From contig JAHLMK010000018.1 in assembly GCA_019915135.1 (NCBI GenBank), positions 186,001-250,000 on the forward strand: a stretch of 64,000 bases of DNA, written 5' to 3'. The position numbers and the translations under genes are program-made. Position 1 is the first letter of the stretch, and each line of letters begins with the position of its first letter. Source of the stretch: Strobilurus pachycystidiatus. Its lineage: Eukaryota > Basidiomycota > Agaricomycetes > Agaricales > Physalacriaceae. Shown piece by piece: positions 45,873 through 57,654 of the stretch. The notes below the pieces were generated by a model. It worked only from the letters and a program-made list of their open reading frames with translations, was not told the origin of the DNA and did not search any database.

Positions 45873-47812
45873 AGTAAAAGAGCGGCCAAAGCCTCGAAGG
45901 ATAGTGTCGAAAAAGAGGAAGGAAAAGAGTGGAGAAGCCGGATAGAAACTCCCATCATTAAAACCCTCTGGCAGTATCAATTTTCCAGGTGGGGATTTCA
46001 GGCCGTCGTGGTGCAAGGCGTATGGACGATACCCCGTGCCTGGCTACCCGCGACAAAGCTGATCTGCGCACATCGGCGATCGCTGATTAGCGCCTCTGTC
46101 GACCGACGTCCACTTGAGGCTCACCGTTCTCTTCAAGATTGCTCCGTAATTCAGATGGCATGCTGCAAGCGAACTGGTCCAGGTTTTGTCCGCCAAAGTC
46201 CAGACAAGACAAATCCAGAATAGGTCAGGGTTGTAATGAATTCCGGATGAGCCGACGCGCCGCCAACACTTCTTTCGTCGGCCGCGAAACAAAGCGAAAG
46301 CCTAACCCAGGCGCCTGGGAAATGCGACTTTGGTCTCATCTTCAAGTGGCGCATATTTCCTAGGCCTCAACGGACACTGGCAGTCAGAAGGGGCGGAATT
46401 GTAGCCCAGCAGAGAAGAAATAGAAATTCAAGTCGCGTGGGGGTTGCGTGGGGGTAATAATAATAGGATGATCGCCATGGCGCAGAGCGGCCCGTGGAAG
46501 GCCCCACGCAAGCCCACGCACCGCCACCGCACGCTTAAATCAATAAACTTTGATATTATAAACGCGTCGCAGAACGCCAAGTGGCAAGCTCAGAGTTACT
46601 GCGAATTCCAATGTTCCATCGAAAGATCGAGGAGCAATTGAAGTCAGAGCATTCATCTGTGATTCATCAGCAACCCGTTGTGCGCTTCAACCTTCTTTTC
46701 ACCGACCCAAAAAGAGTTACCGCACCTTGTGTTCCGTCGTCAAGCACAATTTGGATTTTGATGCGACAGTGACGAGAAAGTACTCACTACAGTAACTTAG
46801 AAGCATCAAAAGCAGTCTCTACTTACTCGGCCACGTCGATAGCTTGTGATACCAGCCTAAGACTGGCAGTAGTGTAGGGATTTTTCCTGCTATCAGACAG
46901 ATCACAAGGCTGCCAGACATAGCCGACAGCAGACCCTCGCGTCTTGAGCCACGGATTGGCGTCCACACAAGATGCTCCCGGATAAAGGAACCGAGGCAGG
47001 CAGTGGGCGTTGATTGAGATGGCGGCAGGAGAGGCGGACACCCTCAGCAGCCCAGGCAGAAAGACAGATACCAACTTACATACGGTAAAATAGTAAGTAG
47101 CAGATGGAGACATCTGACATAGTAGGCAAGAGACAGGCAAGAGATGGGGTGCGGCAACATCACTACGGGCCAATTCGGACCGTCATATCCGTACCTGACC
47201 CAAAGTTCAACTCGAACTTGTCATTGAACGTCAACATCTGTCAGACACCATGAGCCATACCGCCTCTTGAAATCACCCACTCGTACGCAACCGCAGCGTC
47301 TCACGAAGGGCCTTCAATTAAAAGCACTGTTCAATGGTCTACCGTGACCATGGTCCAACACTGCTCTGTCCTCGCGGGTCTCGTTGTCCTTCTCCAGTCG
47401 TCCAGTCGCTTGTCTGTTTCCAAGTCGGACCGTCAAGCCATGGATTCTGAAGGCCTGATCTATCCTTGCTCTAGTGAAAGCTTATTCCGGTGCCGGTGCT
47501 CGGATCGCCTCCCAGGATCATTTTTGCCTGGAAACCTTTGTTCGCGACCCCAGGAGGACCGGGAATTGCTCCGTCGAATTACTGCGTACGATTGTAGGCG
47601 CTATCTACTCAAAATCATCCTCATTCTCACTTTGGGTCTCTAAGAGCTGTTGTATTCGAGCCGGTCGTTGATGTGATCAAATGATGTTCTATTGTTTCTC
47701 TGTGGATCAGCGTTTGTTCTTGTTGAGCTCCTACAAGTACATCTATACAGGGACAAGGCATCAAGAGCCTTGTCGTGCCCGATCATGACTCCCACACGCG
47801 ATTATAAAGAGC
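45873..47812. other. Intergenic; weak ORFs only
   Basis: A minus-strand frame at 46823-47173 and a plus-strand frame at 47344-47643 (which starts with a hydrophobic leader, HCSVLAGLVVLLQSS) have no other support. GTGGGGGT-rich sequence lies near 46440. Confidence 0.45.
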
Positions 47813-47818
47813 GACAGC
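47813..47818 (+). promoter_or_regulatory. TATA box of the kinase gene
   Basis: TATAAA lies 28 bp before the ATG at 47846, which is the first ATG after it. This supports that start, although the leader would be very short. Confidence 0.5.
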
Positions 47819-47845
47819 TTTTTCCTCTCGCCTCATTACACTCTG

Positions 47846-49654
47846 ATGTCACTCCGCAGAAGCCAAAGTCGCCTTCCCTCCCCAAGCGCGAGCAGTCTGA
47901 AGTCCTCTACTCAGACTTTCGTCACAGCCCCGTCGCCTGATACGCTTAGCGCCATCCGTGATGAGGACGACTATACAGTATCGGATTATGGCGTCCTTGT
48001 AGACCACACATTCGTAGAAGACGGCCGAGAGGACGGAGAATTCGACTGCGGCAGTGTGGAAATGCTTCGCTCTTGTAGTCGTATCGAATCACCGCCGACG
48101 CCACCAATTACGGTTCCCTCTATCACGCCAGATCCGGAGCGTGCACTCATCCTTTCATCACATCCCCCACGACCCTCAGCCCCCGTTCCGCATAGGAAGC
48201 CCGTCCCGCGCGACCCATCTGTAATTAGCACAGATTATGTCGGCGGAGAATCCTCGTACTGGGGTCGTTCTACCGTCTCCACGTCATTTGATCCGAGTCT
48301 CTGTCTTCCTCTCACATCGGCGCAAGCCTCACACCTCCCAATCTCCTGCCTGCCCAATGCTGCCACCCTCATCAAGGGTATTCCCGATCCCATCTTGTAC
48401 GGCAAGAGGTCATACGAGTTCGAATTCTTGATTGGCATTGGCAATTTTGGACGCGTTTTTCAAGCGGCACGGAGAGACGTGTCCGGGAAAGGTGGCGCGG
48501 CGAAGACGGTGGCGATCAAAGTGATGAACAAAGTCCCGATGGATAGAGCGTTGGATTGGCATTACGGCCAAGACGTGCCCAAATATGACGTACGATGGGC
48601 AAGCTGCAGAGTTGCGAGTCAAGAGTTGGTGCTGAAGGAAAAGAAAGTGCTGGAAGACATCAGCGAGCTGCGACTTCCGTTCCTTTCCTCGACATTTGAG
48701 ATATTTCAGGACAACTACTTTGTCTATTTCGTCATGGTAAACATTTCTTCTTATTCAACTGTCATAGACTGATGATTTATCAGCCGATATGCTATCAGTC
48801 TCTACACGACCTCATGAACCAGCATCGTAAAAGCAACACCAAGATCCCCGGGAACGAGGTGAAGCGGTACGCCGCTGAATTGGTTCGTTTCCACTCCTAT
48901 CGTCATATAATCAATCTGATTTCTCCCTTGTAGCTCGTCGCCATTGACGGTCTCCACAAACTCGGCTGGTACCATCACGACATCAAGCCCGACAACGTCA
49001 TGCTTTCCTCCTCCGGTCGCATCCATCTCGTCGACTTTGGCTGTGCCCACCGCGGATTCGGTGAAAATCATGGCCTGCGCGAGCTCTCTCCATCGGATAT
49101 GCTCGGGGCGCGTGCGTGCCAGAGTCCGGAAATTACGCGTCAGCGCATGCAGAGCCAGAACCAGAACCAACGGATATGCTATCGCGCGGAGATGGTCGAT
49201 GTGTGGAATTATGGGCTGGTGTTGTTCGAGATGTTTACATGCCCAGTCAGGATAAGATATCCTGCGCCTGAGGGGGAGTATACGGCGATGGTGCGGTTGA
49301 TGGCACGAATGTCACCTAGCGAGAGGGCATTGGTTTTTGAGAAGGTACGGGCTGTATTTTCTGTGATTCTGCGTGAGTCAGTCTAACGGTCCTATTTGAT
49401 AGCTTCTGTGTCAGGAAGAGACTCGCCGTGCAAGTGTACCAGAAATCAAGTCTCATACGTACTTTAATGCCGTAGACTGGGACAAGGTCGCGAAGAAGGA
49501 GTTGCCCGTGGAGTACGTGCCTCGTAAATGCCATCCCCCAGATACTCCCCCTCCGAATCTGCGGGTATCAAAGGGAGATATGACAACGGATGCGGTCTAC
49601 TTGAATAACGGTATCGATTTTGTGAAGAGTCCTGCGGCGTCCTTTTTGCACTGA
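47846..49654 (+). CDS. Divergent serine/threonine protein kinase
   Basis: Exons 47846-48736, 48784-48882, 48934-49344 and 49403-49654 give 550 residues. About 190 residues of Ser/Pro-rich N-terminus precede the kinase domain. Gly loop IGIGNFGRVFQA (about 194), VAIKVMNK (lysine), a long insert with FFSSTFEIFQDNYFVYFVM-like hinge, catalytic loop WYHHDIKPDNVML (HHD in place of HRD), magnesium site VDFGCAH, ACQSPEI in place of APE, and DVWNYGLVLFEM. The tail IKSHTYFNAVDWDKV resembles the end of AGC kinases. All catalytic Lys/Asp/Asn residues are present, so it is probably active. The substrate is unknown. Confidence 0.85.
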
Positions 49655-50179
49655 AATAGTACTTGTTGTTTCTGCTATCCCGCTTTCTAATGACGCTTTC
49701 CTATTGTCTGTCGAGAGAACTGTCACGTAATGAAAATATTACTACAGGCAGCACTTTGTATGGCATCGTTTCGGACCGGATAATGTGCCTTCAGTCCAGA
49801 CCCTGCAACGGCTCAGCATCGGACTCAGGATTCCAGAGCATGTGGCAAAAGGTTGACTGACCGACAGTCCGCAGCCTAGAGATTTAGAGATTTGCATTCA
49901 AAAAATACTCCAAAGTGCTCCAACGATTCGTGAGAGACTTGAAAGATTCTGAAGAAAGGGGATTTCAAATTTGCGTCAGCCACATGATGGTTGATGGTGG
50001 CAGTGTTGGGATTTGGCTGTCTTTGTTCCCGTTCCGTTTGCGTACGCCTTGTCTCCTGCCTGCCATCTCCGCATCTTGCTTGTTACTGAAACCCATGGAT
50101 TAGCTGTTATGCTGGCCAAGATAAATGTCACCAATACATTGGACCCTTGCAGCAATATTCTCTCTTCATTTGTGTTCAT
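49655..50179. other. Intergenic upstream of the coiled-coil gene
   Basis: Holds the kinase 3' flank and the likely promoter of the interrupted coiled-coil gene. No further gene seen. Confidence 0.5.
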
Positions 50180-50586
50180 ATGGGTAGAAGGGAACGGGAG
50201 CGCGAACAGAACAGAGAGGTGCGTCAATCTTCGTCGATCTCCTCATATGTTCTTCCTGAACTTGGGCAGATCACTCGTCTGCATAACTTAGTGCAGGCGC
50301 ACAGTGTGCAGGCCGCACAGACGAGGGTCCGGCTACGCGAAACACAGGTCGCATTGGATGTTCTGCAGGCATCGCACCAGGATGAACTAGCTTAGTTCAA
50401 AGCTGAGGATGTACCGCGATGCACGGCGAGATTTCAGTAAAGATTCACGGAAGATTCACGCGAGATTTACCTGTGTTTAGTGTCACGGCGTGATAATTGA
50501 TTCCGTGCCTGGTCAGGCTATCTCCGCATCTCCGCGACTCATCACCGCACCATCATCAGCCACCATACCGCCATCGCCATCGCATT

Positions 50587-51894
50587 ATGCCTCCGCTTCA
50601 CGATCTCTTCATCAAACGATACATCTTATATATGGTGACACGGAATATCCTCACTCCAACAACCTCACATCGCGACCTCCTTGCCCGACTCAACCTGGAT
50701 ATCCAAATCTTGAAGCAGATCCGGGAGACGCGTTACCTTCGAGGTCGTGAGCCCGTGCTGAAGCTAGGAAACATACACCTAGCATGGGAGTACGCAAAAG
50801 ATCACCATAACCATCATCGCTTTGTCCAAATGCTCCGCGTATCCCCAGAGGTCTTTGACATCCTACTTGTCCTCATCCGCGATCATCCCATCTTTCACAA
50901 CAACTCTAACAACGCTCAAGCCCCTGTTCAGGAGCAGTTGGCTGTGACACTCTTCCGCCTTGGTCGTTACGGCAATGGGGCTTCCGTCAAAGACATCTCG
51001 CGGATATCGGGCGTCGCCGAAGGATCAGTCATCAATTACACGGACCGGTGTCTGGAGGCGATTGAGTCGCTCCATGACATGTTTGTACGGCCATTAACTG
51101 CTGATGAGAAGGAACGAGAGAAGGAATGGATGGATGAGCATCTCGGATTTGTGGGTGCATGGCGCGACGGCTGGATCATGTATGATGGGACAATTGTTGT
51201 TCTCTACAAGCGCCCAGAGCTTCATGGTGACGCCTATTATACACGTAAATCTAATTATGGTCTCAATGTCCAGGTAAGTAACTTACTCTCTTCTCTGCTG
51301 TTGATAACTATGTTGATGTTCTCTCAGATTGGGAACGTCGCCACAAATCTACGCATCGCAGACTATGCCTGCGGTCATACCGGCTCTGCTCATGATTCCT
51401 ATGCATTCCAGGAGACAGCTGCAGCCAAGTTCCCTGACTGGTTCTTTGATGGCGAGGAATTTGCTTGGACAGACTCTGCCTACGCCGTCAATGCTCGCAC
51501 CATTCCCGTTCACAAGGAGCCCGCATCATTTCAACCCAATAACGCGCTCTTCGATACGACAGTCTCACACCTACGTGTTCGTTCTGAGCACTGTATGGGC
51601 GCGCTCAAGTCTCGCTTTCAGTGTCTGCGTGGTCTCCGCCGCCATATCCGCACTCGACAAGATCATCTCGACGCAATACGGTGGATTGTTGTTTGTATCA
51701 TCTTACACAACATGGTGATTGATATCGAAGGAACGTCACAGTCAGATCATCTGGGGGTTCACGGACGTGAGCAGGAAGAACAAGATGGAGCAGGATATGG
51801 ATTTGGAGCTGCACCTATTGGTACGGGAAATAATGCCAAGCGTCAACAACTAGTTGCAGAGATTGTAGCATACCGTGAATTACGAGGACAATAA
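50587..51894 (+). CDS. DDE transposase of copy 2 (HARBI1-like)
   Basis: Identical to the copy 1 transposase at protein level: exons 50587-51273 and 51328-51894, 417 residues, the same HTH and DDE residues and the same 54-nt intron. No stop or frameshift, so both copies could supply enzyme. It sits inside exon 1 of the interrupted coiled-coil gene in the same direction, so transcription of that gene would run into it. Confidence 0.92.
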   Translation: MPPLHDLFIKRYILYMVTRNILTPTTSHRDLLARLNLDIQILKQIRETRYLRGREPVLKLGNIHLAWEYAKDHHNHHRFVQMLRVSPEVFDILLVLIRDHPIFHNNSNNAQAPVQEQLAVTLFRLGRYGNGASVKDISRISGVAEGSVINYTDRCLEAIESLHDMFVRPLTADEKEREKEWMDEHLGFVGAWRDGWIMYDGTIVVLYKRPELHGDAYYTRKSNYGLNVQVSNLLSSLLLITMLMFSQIGNVATNLRIADYACGHTGSAHDSYAFQETAAAKFPDWFFDGEEFAWTDSAYAVNARTIPVHKEPASFQPNNALFDTTVSHLRVRSEHCMGALKSRFQCLRGLRRHIRTRQDHLDAIRWIVVCIILHNMVIDIEGTSQSDHLGVHGREQEEQDGAGYGFGAAPIGTGNNAKRQQLVAEIVAYRELRGQ

Positions 51895-53654
51895 TTATAT
51901 AGTTAGGCTTGCCAGCTCTGCCTCTTCTTTCTTATCAATGTCCGTAAGCTTCTGCCTTGCTTCCGCATTAGTCAGTAAACCACTCTTCGCACAGTTCATC
52001 ACTTGCTCCCGCTGATTGTTGAAGATAACCATAACTTCCAAACGTACCTTGCGCTGGTCAATAAGATGCGCATTATCGACCTTGCGTTGCTCCAGAAGGT
52101 GCGACTTCTCCGATTGATCTCTGTGAGTAGGTCAATTATTACAAAAACAGTCATGAAAGACAAGTGAACATACTGAAGCGTCTTCACAAGATCACTCTCA
52201 AAGTTTGGCTTTGGAGGACGGACTGTTACCTCACCACGAGCTTTATCCAAGACTTTCTCTGCTTGAGCACTCTTTGCTTGCGCTGCTGTGATCGCCTTAG
52301 TTTTGGCTGATGACCGCGGTTTGGCTGCAGGCGCAGGTATCGTGATGGAGGGCCTTGTTGGTGTCGGTGTTGCCATCACCGTTGGGTTAAGACGGGAAGT
52401 CAGTGGTCCATGGGGAGTCTGACCTGGAGTCGGATATGCGAACGTAGTACCGTTCATCGGTTTGAAAGAAGGCCAATCAATCTAGAGATATTTGAGCTAT
52501 CTCAAATCTTGCATGGCGTAGACAAACATACTGTGTCGAGAAAGCTATAGTCGCCGTCGGGGTCGAACTGAAAGTCATCTTCTGGGACGAATGACTGAAG
52601 GTCGTCGTCGTCGTCGGGGCTGAACGACTGAAATACATCAAAGTTCAAGTTGGCAAGATCAAGAGGGCCATTCGGAGTTGCTAGCGGTGGCCGAGTGGGC
52701 GAGACCTGGGTGGAGGCAGGTAAAAGACCGCATGATGGAATTTCTGATTGCGATGTATCACGGCTCGGCGGGGGCTGATAGAAAGTTGTCGTACGGCCAG
52801 TTGGTCCTACACCTCGAGTAACAGCAGGTGGGTTGATATTAGGACGAGTCGTGAACATGCTGTGCATGCGCGCAAAGAAAGGGAAGCGATCGAGGATCTG
52901 GTCTGGTATAACCGTGTCAGTTGATAGCTACTAAAGGTAGATACACATACTCCAGAGATTAATACCCTCTGCTGGCGTGTCATTGGTTGGCCCGTCCTTT
53001 CCAATATAGAATAACATCGTGATATCGGTATTTTCCTTCTCGTCGTCACTGTCACTGTCCTCGTGGTCACTGGTAGCATCGACTCCACCGCCAGTAACGC
53101 GAAGCTTGCTCCCCTCCGCTCGGTATGTTCGAATGAGTCTGTAGCTATAGTACTCAGATGTCTACATGTCACAGAATGGAGCTCACTTTTGGACTTGGTT
53201 TTTGACTCTCAAGGTAGTCCCCTTCTTGTCGGCAGCGTAGCGGTCCGAAAATGCACTTTGAGCAATGCGCTTATAAGCGTCCACCTTCCGGTCACCAGAT
53301 GTTTTCTGCAAATAAATTAGCAACCAGTCAGATAGTATTTGGAAGACTCACTTGTCCTGGTCCGGCACCAACGAGGACCACCTTATTCTCTTCCTTCTCC
53401 ATCTCCGTCACCACAAGCCAGGTATTGTGCCCCTTGTCCGCAACCCAGTCAATGTCATCATCCCGGGTCTTCTTCTGTGTATGGCGGCGCTTGCTGCCCT
53501 TCTCCTCAACCTCTGACTCGCTCTCCTCGCTCTCGGTGTCGGCTGCCTTTTTCTTCTTGCGTCGCTTTTTCGGGGATCCCTTTGCAGCTTTGGTCTTTTT
53601 TGGAGCGGGTTCATCGAGGGAGGCGTCCGACTTCTTGCGCTTGCGTGGCGGCAT
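51895..53654 (-). CDS. Myb/SANT-like accessory protein of copy 2
   Basis: Identical to the copy 1 accessory gene: exons 53352-53654, 53187-53305, 52951-53144, 52532-52902, 52174-52481, 51895-52120, 506 residues. Its stop abuts the transposase stop at 51894/51895. It is antisense to the host coiled-coil gene. Confidence 0.85.
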
Positions 53655-55662
53655 ACTGGTAAATGGGCGGTCCAATGAGCAAGAGGTATGCCGAGAGCCA
53701 GCAGCGCGTCGAGAGACGCGTCGGAATGAAAGCAGAAGAAAAGGAACAACGGTAAATGACGGTCCACTTACAATTGGCCAATCATGTGGTCACCCGTTCA
53801 AACCATGCATACGCCACTTCTTGAACTGGGCCATATATACTGAGGGACTGTGATGTAAGTGAGATGAAGATGGATTGTAGTATATATATGTATCTACTAC
53901 TTTTGAGGCTCAAGAATTTATATCCACAATGTGTGGATAGGGCAGTAGTGAGTGCGACGGACAATGACATTCCGAATCTGGATTGGTGAGTCACAAATGG
54001 TCACAAGTCATGCACGCGTAGATCTTCCGTGCATCTTTAGCTGAAATCTCGCCGTGCATCGCGGTACATCCTCAGCTTTGAACTAAGCTACTGGCGGCCG
54101 TCCAACAGGAAAATTACGCTCTCAAAACCCGAATTGTCTCATGCAAGGTGGGACTGAGGAAGCGAGAGGACGAATGCGACGAACTGCGGACTGTGGTCAA
54201 CGAGTTGGTTGACAAAGGTGCGTTCCTAAGACCAACCATGGGGCACCTCTCACCATGTCGCAGTCGCCCAGAGTCACGACTTTGGTGTCTGGCCGACGGC
54301 CAAAATGCGTATATCTGGATTTCTTGGTGCGTTGTCGCAACTTCTATCTGGTGTCAGCTAAATGTACCAGCGACATAGACGCTATGCCCGGGACTTCATC
54401 CTCCTCTGTTACCCGAGACGAAGCTGACGCTCTCTCCTACGCCGGCACTATCATTCGCCGACTTCTTGCGGAGAACCAGGCGCAAAAGAAGAATGTCGAA
54501 CGGCTTCAACGGCAAAAGACCGTACTGCAGGCACAGCTAGCACTCCGCGATGCAGGTGCAGATGCCGACGTTGACCTGACTGACTATGACGCTGCCGATG
54601 TGATGAACGACGAGGAGGCCATGGAGATTTTGGAGGGAAACAGGGCGCGCCAGCGTGCTTTGGAGGTAGAGATCGAGGGCTTGAGAACGACGTTAGAGAC
54701 ACGCATGGGCTTGAACGCAGATGGGAGAGTTCTTCCTCCAACAGAGCCGACTCCCTCTGGTTCGGGTCTGGGGCAACAGAGAGAATCTTGGGCGGATGCG
54801 AGGGCGGGCCCGTCACAACCTTCGGGCTCCGGGCGCCAGAGAACCATCTTGCACTCACCAGAATCGCCGACCATAATGCACCTCGCATCTCTATCTGCCT
54901 CAGAAGCACGGCAAGTGGCCCCTCAACCCCCTCCGCCCATTGAAGCCTTGGACGCTGAAATTCAGGCTTTGAGAGACCAGATACAGGCGTTCCATACTGA
55001 GCGGGAGGCGCTTCTCAAAATGATTGATGAGGTATGTCACTTTTCTGTCATAGAAAGCACGACTTTGACTTTCTCAAAGGCCAAAGTGAACGAGCCAGAC
55101 ACGGGACACACTCGCGCACCAGCAGTGCCACCTTCAACGGCTAGCGTTATGCCCATTCAAGCCCTCGAAGCCGAGACCCAAGCTCTCAGAGACCAGGTTG
55201 AGGCATTCCACGAGGAGCGTGATGAGCTTCGTCGAATGCTTGAGGAGGTGTGTTGTTTTCGTCACTGGGAGAACAATGACCCTGACGTCTGTCGAAGGCT
55301 AAAGCGAGCCGGACAGAGTCAACAGTCACCCTCCCGCCGACGGTCGACTCAGGTGACGGTCCACGGCCACCCCCGCTGCCTACCTTTGTGCCCATCGAAG
55401 CTCTGGAAGCCGAGATACAAGCTCTCAGAGAGCAGATAGAGGCTTTCCATGTCGAGCGGGAGGCATGGAGGAGGATGATTGACGAGGTGTGTTATGTGCT
55501 TCTTCGAGGCTTCCTGTATTGACGTTTCCTGTGAAGGCAAATGTGGATGCTCCCGCACTGCCTACCGACTTGCTGGACGCAGACGACGGGGAGATGTCCA
55601 TGGAGCTGGCCACACCTCTGTTTCCTACGACAGTTCTGCCATCACCGCCATTTTTCCCGTGA

Positions 55663-57028
55663 CAGCATTCTTTGTTTCTTGTTCGTGCCCTATCTTTAAT
55701 GATTTCTTGGTTCTGTTTATGTAGCATATTGGACTTTGCTATCGGTGTTTCTGTATATTTCTACTGCATGCTTTGTGTCTGTATTAATTGTACGTCGGCT
55801 ATTCGGGAGCCCGTGGCGATAGACAGCAGTTCTGTACCGATGCGTCTAGAAGGCCAGAACCGTGCAGGACGGTCGCCTAAGATTCAGAACCTCGGTGCTG
55901 AAGAATCTTTGTCGATCCGACGTTCAGCTTGGAACCTTGAAAGCTTGTACACGCCCAATCGATGAGAATGCCATGGGTGTAAATAATTCAATGGTTTTGC
56001 AAGGTATCATCAAGTTACCCATCCTCTCCAGAGTTTGGTTCGTCGAATATCTTGAACGCAATTCGATGCCCTAGATTGAATTAACGCGCAAGGCAAACAC
56101 AGAAATCTGAACGTTTTCCTAGGTCGCCAAATGCCAGTGGCGCTCTCGGTGGGATTTTCATTGACTTCCGATGGATTTTGGGACTTCCAATGGATTTGGG
56201 GACTTCCACTTCTTTCGGGTGTTGCCGACACTCCAGGATTGTCTCCTGGAGGCTGCGCTTCAAGCCCGAAGCCCGAGACATCTCACCTTGGACTACCCGT
56301 AAATGTAGAATCTTCTTGGCTTCCAATGGAACGTCTTCAACTTGTCCATCTCTGGGGTCTAGGTACATTGATTATATCTTCGATGAAACACGTCCGCAGA
56401 GGTAACAGGCACTGCGCAGCTGTGCAATCTGCTACTCATGGTGCGCCACATCCTCAAAGCCGCAAGTTCCGCCCAGGGGCCTCTGCATCAGTACAACTGA
56501 GTTCGTTTATCACGTTTTGGGACGGGCGATCTCCCCGCTACTCTCGCGCGCTGCTCCTGCATTCGTCGCCATCGGCACCCACGACTCGGATATCATGCTG
56601 ACCTACCGTCAACAACCCCCTCCATGCACTTGTCGATGATTCCTACCCCCAGGCGTGAAAGAACCGGTCCTCTTCTGAGCTTGGCTTTTACAGCCCTCTT
56701 CAATTTCCTGGCGAACTTCCGCAAGGGAAAGTGGCGGCAAGTCATTGAACATTCTCTCTCAGTCGTAGAATGCTGCATCATAGTATTGCGGGTATACTGA
56801 AAACTCATCATGTGTCACTGTCAAGGGACGAGCGGACTTGAAGGTTATCAATAAGAGACTCAAGCTTTGGTCCTCAAATTCACTGCAGCTGTCGGCATGG
56901 CGCACAATTGCGAGATCGAAGTCAGTGGACGCTTCTCGGAGTGCATGGTTCAACGCGCAAATCCCGATACCCGCGCTGATATAAAGGCGAGCATGTCCGT
57001 GGATACCTGCAAATTTCACTCGTCGAAC
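55663..57028. other. Intergenic; minisatellite, no gene
   Basis: The 3' flank of the coiled-coil gene, then non-coding sequence up to the next small membrane-protein gene. Frames such as 56131-56601 overlap the minisatellite and look accidental. Confidence 0.45.
56163..56208. repeat. 19-bp minisatellite, about 2.5 copies
   Basis: GACTTCCGATGGATTTTGG and GACTTCCAATGGATTTGGG follow head to tail at 56163-56181 and 56182-56200, and a third copy starts at 56201. Non-coding. Confidence 0.75.
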
Positions 57029-57654
57029 ATGCCCCTGCAGTTCAAAGAGACGAAGGTCAGCAGCGAGCTCATCGTCTGCATTCTGAACATTCTGTCCTCC
57101 TCCTCCTCCTCCTCGTCGTCGTCGTCGGACGTCGTACTCAAGGTTCTTGTCTACGCCGTTCTCATATCGTACTGCATTTACACCTGGATTGCCCCGCACT
57201 TTCATCCCAAAACTCTCTTACAGAGAACCTTGGCGGAGAGCGAGGAGGTCCAGAATCGGCTGATAGAAAACGTCGAATTGCTAGCAGATGTCGGGATACG
57301 CCTCGAGGAGGCGGTCTACCAGTACGTTCAGTGTACTCATCTCAGCGGATACATCATCCTGAAGCTTCCAGAGTACAAAAGTGCGCTCGATCTTTGTCCG
57401 CAACAGACCGCTACAACATGCAGAGCGGTTATTTCGCGTATGCAAAAGGGTACCGTCGTCTGACCTCCAACGCGAGATCGTGCTTGTCGGAGATACGCGC
57501 CATCGACGAAGAGTTGAAGGTTCGCGGTGCAACTCGCTCAGAAGTCGACCCCGCGCTGAGTCACGGTCACCAGGATATGATTGCATTTGCAACTCGACGT
57601 CGAAATCGTGCATACATCTCGTCATGGACGTATGGTATGGGACCTCCTACATAG
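57029..57654 (+). CDS. Small one-pass membrane/helical protein, family member 3
   Basis: Exons 57029-57321 and 57372-57654 give about 191 residues. It starts MPLQFKETKVSSELIVCILN, then a run of eleven Ser from a TCC/TCG microsatellite, the membrane segment VLKVLVYAVLISYCIYTWI, PHFHPKTLLQRTLAESEEV and NRLIENVELLADVGIRLEE. The intron is phase 2 in the Gln codon of AVYQ. Exon 2 carries VQKCARSLSATDRYNMQSG, YFAYAKGYRRLTSNARSCL and SEIRAIDEELK. It is closest to the gene at 62881-63416. The 3' end after EELK is uncertain; another intron there is possible. Function unknown. Confidence 0.65.

Larger units (their letters stand above)
50389..54089. mobile_element. PIF/Harbinger-like DNA transposon, copy 2 (3701 bp)
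   Basis: Same ends, length, genes and internal sequence as copy 1, offset by exactly 11594 bp and in the same orientation. ACT flanks it at 50386-50388 and 54090-54092. All open frames translate identically to those of copy 1, so the two copies are recent. The site is inside the coding part of exon 1 of a coiled-coil gene, and the reconstructed empty site (GATGAACTGGCGG) proves the 3-bp duplication. Confidence 0.95.
50180..55662 (+). pseudogene. Coiled-coil gene interrupted by transposon copy 2
   Basis: Exon 1 begins MGRRERERE at 50180 and is broken at 50388 by the element at 50389-54089. It resumes at 54093, after one extra ACT. Without the element and that extra copy, frame and sense are continuous (HQDELAAVQQENYALKTR). 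Exons: 50180-50388 plus 54093-54217, 54358-55031, 55080-55247, 55298-55486, 55537-55662; the intact form would have 496 residues. Exon 1 is basic then a long heptad-rich helix; exon 2 holds another helix and a Pro/Ser linker. Exons 2, 3 and 4 each end with one coiled-coil unit, PIEALDAEIQALRDQIQAF-like, at phase-0 junctions. Function unknown; perhaps a scaffold. The intron 54218-54357 (140 nt) is the least certain join. With the element in place the frame stops within about two codons of the insertion. Confidence 0.7.

Noticed and set aside
46823..47173. 116-codon minus-strand frame
   Set aside because: No start context, family or introns that improve it. Left as intergenic.
38795..54089. Assembly artefact as the cause of the two identical elements
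   Set aside because: Each copy has its own flanks and its own ACT duplication, and copy 2 interrupts a coding exon cleanly, which an assembly error would not produce. Long reads would settle it.
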